A stretch of DNA of 64,000 nt, taken from NCBI GenBank assembly GCA_014529385.2, contig CM043956.1, positions 64,860,620 through 64,924,619 on the forward strand, read 5' to 3'. The notes beneath the pieces are model-generated. The model searched no databases. It saw only the letters and a list, made by a program, of their open reading frames with translations, and was not told the DNA's origin. The position numbers were made by a program, and so were the translations under genes. Below are positions 57,791 through 64,000 of this stretch, one piece after another (within the stretch, counting starts at the first letter, position 1; each line of letters starts with the position of its first letter). This stretch comes from Adiantum capillus-veneris (lineage: Eukaryota > Streptophyta > Polypodiopsida > Polypodiales > Pteridaceae).

Positions 57791-59368
57791 TGGTCTTCTC
57801 AAAGTGAATTCCTATTATGGTAATGTAATGGAAATGGCCTATGAACTTGGTACAATACAATCTTTGTGTTCCTTGTGACTTAGTGATGCAATGAAGATGG
57901 AAAGATTCATGCATCACAAGCATAACATATAATTTGTAGAAAGCATTAACTATCCCAAGCCTCAGTCCCAAGGCCTCAAACACCTTCAAAGGTGGAGAGA
58001 GCTAGCAGGGAATGAGGATAGGGAAGAGGAAGAAGAAATATTCCATAGGAGAAAGAAATAGTTCCTCACTTGTCATCACTCTTCTTACTAGCATACATAA
58101 TAGCATAGTAATGAAGATGGAGAAGGTGAAAAGCTTAAGCATTCCATATCCAAGGGTGTTGGTGTAGGCTCTCACTTCTCACAAACTTGGAGAAGGAGGT
58201 GGAGTTCTTCAACTTTCACCAAGCAAGAATGAATCCACAAAATGAGTGTGTGTGTGTGGTGTATATCCCTGCAACACCCCCCTTGCTTGCTTGGGGTGAG
58301 TTGTAGCTTTTACACATGTTTCAAGCTCTTTGGACCCCTCTCCCTTCTAGCCAATCACATGCAGCATGCATTCAAGTACGTGGGTAGTCTTTGAACAAGT
58401 GTCCTCCTTACCCCTTGGAGAGAGAGAGCTTGAAAATATCTAGATATTTGTTGGATGTAGCTATAAGCTCATTGGAACCCTCTTTAGCCCAACCAATAGC
58501 ATTCAAGAACACCATGTGGTTAAGCATAGGGATAGTGTGACATGTGTCCCATGTGCTCTTTGGGTGATGGAAAGTTAAGTCAAAGATTTTCCTAACTTTG
58601 GGACTTTCATGCATAGGAAGCTTCTCAAGCACCTTCCTCATTAATTTTGTAGGTCTCTTTTTGATTCAAGCACCTTACCCCCCATGCATGGGAATCTTCT
58701 CAAGCACCTTCCTCATTAAGTTTGTAGGGTCTCTTTTTGACTCAAGCACCTTACCCCCCATGTATGGAAAGATTTTCAAGCACATTTCTCATTAAGTTTG
58801 TAGGGCCTCTTTTTGACTCAAGCACCTTACTCCCCATTAAGTATGACAAGCACCTCAAGTATGTTAGTCATCAAGCATGACAAGCACCTGAAGCACCTTA
58901 GTCATCAAGTACGCACCTTAGTCATCAAGCACAAAAAGCACCTCAAGCTTAGGTCGGGTTTCCACCTTAAGCTCAGTCCTAGCTTGCCTAAGGTCAAAGG
59001 ACTTTTAACACTAACCATTGGAGGTCTTTAATGAAGCTAACCCTAAGGTCTTTTAAGCTCCATTAGATGCACATTGCTCTTTGATAGACTACCTCCTTTT
59101 GGACCCCTATTGAGATGTAACCATCTCTCCTCTTGGTCCACTGTTGAGGTAAGTCTAGAAGCACTTATTGCACATTGCTCTTTGATAGACCATCTCCCTT
59201 TGGACCCCTATTGAAATGCAACCATCTCTCCTTTTGGTCCCGTGTTAAGATAGGTCTAGAAGCACATATCTCTATTATAACTCTTGTTCCCATTTATTCT
59301 TCCACATTAAATGATCAGTTTAATATGGGAAAATCATTTGGTAAAGATAGATAATATATTTTATGAGA
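57790..59368 (-). repeat. 3' LTR of minus-strand family B element, end truncated
   Basis: Begins TCTCATAAAATA at 59368 after a purine tract and matches 24086 and 2722 in block order: AGATAGGTCTAGAAGCAC (complement), ACCTTAGGG, GCCTACACCAACA, TTGGATATGGAATG. Contains two 100-bp tandem copies (59070-59270) and a 72-bp tandem repeat, three copies (58608-58840). The final part next to the PBS in the 2722 copy is absent, and the sequence passes into another gypsy integrase. Confidence 0.8.
58608..58840. repeat. 72-bp tandem repeat in family B LTR
   Basis: Three copies of TTCTCAAGCACCTTCCTCAT … CTCAAGCACCTTACCCCCCA, followed by shorter GTCATCAAGCAYGACAAGCA units to 58935. The related LTR at 24375 has its own version. 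Confidence 0.85.
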
Positions 59369-59770
59369 TTACCTCTCTCTTGAAATCATAGTCGTCCTTG
59401 ACCATGAGGTAGAGAAGATAGAGCCTAGTCATTAGTCCATGTTTCTTAGCGGGTAGAGGATCCCTTTTTACCCTACTACATCATTCCAAGATGGATGAGT
59501 AGTTCATTTGGTGCTTGGGAGATGTAGCTGCCGCAAGCATGTCTGCTCTTTAGTCCATATCATACTTCCAAAGTAGAGTGACAAGTTCTACTTGGTGTTT
59601 GGGAGACTTCATTACCACAAAGATGATTCTAAGCATGCATACTATTTAAATTTGTGCACAATAAAAAGATAACTAGTCTTATAAGACAAAAATATTTTTC
59701 ATTTAAAATGCATTTTCATATGCTTACTTTAAGGCATCATTGCAAGCATTGAGAAGGTTCATATTATCCT
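59369..59770 (-). other. conserved 3' untranslated segment and PPT, family B
   Basis: Counterpart of 23755-24085. Contains GCGGGTAGAGGATCCC and the purine tract AAGAGAGAGGTAA (complement at 59369-59383). Confidence 0.7.
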
Positions 59771-62582
59771 TAATCTAGGTCCTTTGCATGCATTTAGAAT
59801 CTTTAAAAGGATAATTCTTTAACTTAATAAGATATCATCATATAATCTTACCATTTCTTAATACCTTGTCTTCATGTCATAGGATGGACTCAGATTGAAG
59901 TACTTCTCGATCTTCGATTTTTGGAGGTTCTGCAACTATTGCTTCTTTTGGTGGTGCTCCTTTGTAAGGCTTAAGTAGGCTCTCATGGAAAACATTGTCC
60001 AGCATGAGCCAATGGTTGGGTAGCTTTAATTAATAAGCCATCTCATTGATTCGCTTAAGAATTTAAAAAGGAACATAGTATCTTTTTACTAGTTTAGCAT
60101 ATTACTCTTGATGGCCCATAGGATTCTTGCCCTTAGTATGCCTTGGATGAGCCTTGAGAAACTTTAGCAAGACCCAATCATTTTTCTTAAAGGCTAAGGC
60201 TTTTTTGTGCTTATTAGCAGCAACCCTTTATGCCTTTCCTGTGAAATGGATATAACCCCTTTAATCTTTGGAAAAGATTCTTGTAGGTCTCGGCTATATT
60301 CATCAGCAGTGAAGATCTTCCCATGTAATTTAAGTAATAAGGGACTTTAAATTTGGATCTTCCTTCTTTAACCTCAAAAGGTACTTTTACCATAGAAGTA
60401 TGTACAATATCATTGTACGCATATTGTATAAGAGGTAGGTACTTCTATCATTGAGAACGTTGATCTACTTCCATGACATAGGATTTTAGTAGATTCAAGA
60501 ATCATTAGATTAGTTATTTCACTTTGGTCATCCATTTGTGGATGATAGGCCGAAAGAAAAATTTAGTCTATTTCTTGGATTCCAAAAGAGACCCTTCTAG
60601 AAATTACTGTGGTCATTCTAGGATGTTTGTCTGACACTATGAATGTTGGAAAGCCATGATGCTTGAAAATTTGAGATTTGAAGAGGGTTGCCATTTGATG
60701 TGCCTTAATATTCTTTTTGACAGGCATAGAGTGTTTTGTTGACTGAAACAACCCAAGTTGCTTCCCTCGATCAAATTTCAACTTTTAATATACCACGCAT
60801 TTTGGAACATACTCTTGTATGTTTACTTTTTATGGTAGACCAACATAAATATATTTCTATTCCTTGAAGAGTAGATTATGGATTCTCTCTTTGCCCCGCA
60901 TAAGGAGAAGTATGGGATTCATAGATGACTTTCTTATTGTATGGGTGAGTAACACATAGCCTATTGCCGTTTGGAAGATAACCATCCTTCAAGGTGAATG
61001 GTTCCTTTTTTTCTTCTCTAATGCAAAGGCTCTAATTACATACTTAAAGTCTCAATCACTAGCATACTTATCTATAAAAGATAGATCATTGTGAGTTTCT
61101 ATAGACACCACATTTATCCTTGGTCATTGTGAAATTGCATCAACCACTTGATTGTGCTTGCCAACAATGTGAGAAATATGACATTTAAATTGCAAAAGAA
61201 AATTTTCCCACCTCGTTTGTTTGCTGGAGAGATTGGTTTGCATTATGAAGTTCTTGAGGCTTTATGATCCATTTGTAGGATGAATGGAGTCCCCAAGAGA
61301 TATTGTTTCCACGTGTATAGGGCATATAGAATAGCTAGTAGCTCTTTTTCGTATTTTCCCAATACTCACTTATCGGAGTTGATTCTTTGATTCTCTTATG
61401 CTATGGCATGCCCTTCTTGAAGCAAAATAGCTCCAAGGCAATCACCACAAGCATCACATTGGACCTCAAATATCTTTGAGAGATCTAATAGTGTGAGCAC
61501 ACGTTGAGAGATAAGCTTCTCCTTAAGCTTCTCAAAAGCTTCTTGCACTTTTGCAGTCCATGAATACTTAACTTTCTTTTTTGTTAAGTCATGTAATGGG
61601 CCTGCTATTAGCGAGAATTTTTTCTATGAAGCATCTATACTATGCACACATACCTATGAAGCTTCGTAGCTCCTGTAGATTCCTTGGATTAGGCCATCCT
61701 TTTATTATCTCTAAGTTTATTGGATCCATACGGGTGCCATCTTCAGAGATAATGTGACCTAAATATTGAATCTCTTATAGGAAAAATTCACTTTTCTTTT
61801 GATTAATGAAAATCTTATTCTCTCTCCCAACTTGAAAGATTACTGGGAGGTGTCTCTTGTACTCCTCAAGAGAATTTGAAAGGCCTGAAAATTTTTGTCC
61901 ATCATGAGTTTGAATGTGTTTGGAGAATTTGTCAGGCCAAAACTTGTAGCTCATCAAATAGATCTTCTACCCGCGGCATGGGAAATCTATATTTGATAGT
62001 GACCTTATTTAGTGATCTATAGTCGACACACATTTGAGATGTGTCGTCTTTCTTTTGCACTAAAAGTAATGTTGAACAAAATGGAGAGAAGCTAGACCTC
62101 ACCATCTCTTTTTCCACCAATTCATGCACTTGCCTCATGATCTCCTCTTGTTGAGCTTGTGAAACTCGATAAGGAGGCTTGTTAGGCAGTGAGTTTCCTG
62201 GTAGGAGCTCAATTGCAAGGTCATTATCCCTCATTTTAGAGGTAGCTCACTAGGGATGTCATCAATGAAAACATCTTGGGATCCATTTAGGAAATTAGAC
62301 AACTCTAATTCCTCTTGATTCCCTTTATTGCAAGGATATAGTGTCTCCCAACTCATTAGCATCTATGTACATGCTCTCTTCCCTGTAGGTGAAGTAGATT
62401 CTTCTTTTAGGGAACTTCATGTTGGAAGCCATGCGGTTAAACCAGAGTGCTCCAATGATAACATTCTCATGTTTGAGAGGGAAGATGAAGAAATTATTTT
62501 TGTCCACATAGCTTTGGACATGAAGCCTTAAGTTTCCAATGAAAGAAGTAATTGAGATGCCAATGTCCCTTGATAGCTCCAT
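59770..62582 (-). pseudogene. RT, RNase H and integrase of minus-strand family B element
   Basis: RT opens with LVEKEMVRSSFSPFCSTLLL, VQKKDDTSQMCVDYRSLNKV and RFPMPRVEDLFDEL (62234-61932). The catalytic YADD region appears deleted: the next block (61957) already reads SLEEYKRHLPVIFQVGRENK. Then come YLGHIISEDGTRMDP, RNase H with FEVQCDACGDCLGAILLQEG, and an integrase core with KKNIKAHQMATLFKSQIFKH, SAYHPQMDDQSE and chromodomain-side remains. Many stops and shifts. Same family as 22565-23754. Confidence 0.85.
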
Positions 62583-63992
62583 TGGCGTTCAATGCATCTC
62601 CTATCTTGTGGGCTTGTATGCCTACCTTAGTGGTCAACTCCGTGGATATGAAGTTCTGAGTTGAACTAGGGTCAAACAAAATAAGGTCATCATGCTCTTG
62701 CATCTTTCCCAAAGCATAGGAAAGGAGAAATCCTTGGCAATGAGCATCCTCTTTTGGAGCTTCAAACATAGAGACTCTAGGAGTCTCATTACGGGCAATT
62801 CTCTTGGGGATAACGATGGCCTTGCTCCCCACTATCAAAACATTTGTGGTCGTTACTAAAAGCTTATAGCTCTTTGGGAGAGAGTTTATATTTACCTTTG
62901 TAAACTCCTTTCTCCTTGGATCGATTGTTATTATTGTTGGAATAGCCTTGGTAAGAACTTTGGGCATTGGTTTTCCTCTTGGCATCACTTTTGTCTTTAT
63001 TTTCCATGGGCTTGACATTCTGTCTAGTCCCCCTGTTGGACATTGATGTGCAAAGCAATCATGGTGTGGTGGATTACTTCAATGATAGAACCAAGCCATT
63101 GAGAGTTGACATACTCAGCCATCTCTTTGGGTAATCCCGCACAAAGTTGTTGCTTTTGCTTGGCAAAGTCTATCTTTTGAAAGACGATAGCCTTGAGATA
63201 TAAATCCCAAAACTTATCCACATATTTGTGGATAGACTCATGTGAGAGAATATTTAAACTTCCCCATTTGGTAAGCACTTTGTCCTTTGCATCACTTTCA
63301 ATGAATTGCTTCATGATGGAAATTCGTAGAGTTTTCCATGTCTTTGGGGCTTCACCGTTGCCACGACGGCTAGCCCACCAATGACAAGTCAATTTTTGGA
63401 AGTGTATAGCTACATGACATAGCTTGGAGGACTCTGTGAAGCCCTTGTCTCCGAAGGCCGCATCAAATTTTTAGATGAAGGACAATACTTTGTTGGTAGC
63501 ACCAAAGGTGCGATCATAGGTGAGAAAAGAGATACTCTTTCCTCCCTCTTTGAACTTCTTTAGCTTTTGTGACCTTTGCCATGCAGGGTAAGATTTTTGA
63601 TGTCCTCCCCTCTTGTATTCTCTAGGACAATAGCCATAGCTTTCATCATTAGAGGGGGAGGGTGAAGATGAAGGAGAAGAGGGTGAACTCTTTCTTGCCC
63701 TTCTCTTCCTTGGTTTCCTCTCTTCCCTTTTTGAGTGATGAGGAGAAGGACTATGGGTTAGCCGTTTCCTCTTGGGAGGAGTTGGCAATCGTTTAGTCTA
63801 CCTTCTTTGTGGAGCCACGTCCTTGGAGGAATTTAGGGATTTATTGATTTCCTGATCTTTGGATTCCTCCTCTCGTATGGGAGAGAGTCTTCTTTTGGGG
63901 GTCTCATCAAGAGGCCTCCTAAGCTCTCCCTCCTCTTGGAGAGGAAAGGAGATCCCATAAGCACAAAGTTGTTGAGTAACTTCGGCTTGCAA
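62494..63992 (-). pseudogene. gag and protease of minus-strand family B element
   Basis: Gag core at 63392-63024: AWRS-like W near TWKTLRISIMKQFIESDAKD, SIHKYVDKFWDLYLKA and QLCAGLPKEMAEYV, typical of chromovirus Gag. Upstream is a Lys/Arg/Ser-rich segment (63788-63471) and an acidic/basic start (63992-63798) that runs off the window. A Lys/Asn linker (about 63020-62870) stands where the zinc knuckle would be, but no CCHC is seen. Protease at about 62700-62600 reads LILFDPSSTQNFISTEL, with D-P-S in place of D-[ST]-G, probably inactive. Confidence 0.8.
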
Positions 63993-64000
63993 AGTGGGGT

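Overview
This is nuclear DNA of a large-genome land plant, made almost entirely of retrotransposons nested in one another. The evidence is: plant-type Ty3/gypsy (chromodomain) and Ty1/copia elements with initiator-tRNA-Met primer sites, a tau-class glutathione S-transferase relic, a land-plant PPR relic, an H3-type histone relic, long CT and CA/GT microsatellites, and no rRNA, tRNA or compact gene cluster. LTRs of 2.7 to 4.4 kb would fit a gymnosperm, but that is inference. I see no clearly intact host gene.

Layout. 1-2721: minus-strand copia internal region carrying a 272-bp hAT-like MITE. 2722-4416: 5' LTR and primer site of a gypsy family here called B. 4417-7843: low-copy DNA with a broken tau GST gene. 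7844-19886: plus-strand gypsy element A, with very long LTRs and a degenerate polyprotein. 19887-22560: two unrecognised minus-strand coding relics and one palindromic repeat locus. 22565-24720: 3' end of a family B element. 24900-27600: microsatellites, a PPR relic, an LTR end with primer site, and an antisense H3-like reading frame. 27650-43830: a palindromic satellite split by a small LTR element (27914-30351), a 1-kb segment with one exon-like piece, and the complete minus-strand gypsy element C (31601-43564, TSD CTTCC). One LTR of C carries a 1.3-kb DNA transposon that the other lacks. 43987-47218: LTR element E, with PBS and PPT but an unknown coding region. 48059-49110: a second palindromic tandem repeat. 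49495-50762: an unrecognised spliced gene or relic. 51049-53090: an unrecognised degenerate coding region on the minus strand. 55900-57790: gypsy integrase followed by a protease-like domain. 57790-64000: minus-strand family B element running off the window.

The most interesting system is shared by elements A and C. Both have a short ATG exon inside the LTR (protein start MAPK/NR) ending in a CAG/GT donor in phase 0, and both have a phase-0 acceptor just before gag. The predicted intron would remove the rest of the LTR, the primer site and a conserved accessory ORF of about 170-190 codons that I do not recognise. This suggests LTR-initiated gag made by splicing, with the accessory protein available only from unspliced RNA. 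A second theme is three tandem hairpin-repeat loci that share the core ACCAAGCGA although the rest of their units differ. A third is that the otherwise single-frame polyprotein of element C is broken only by stops that C-to-T change can explain, as expected from cytosine methylation.
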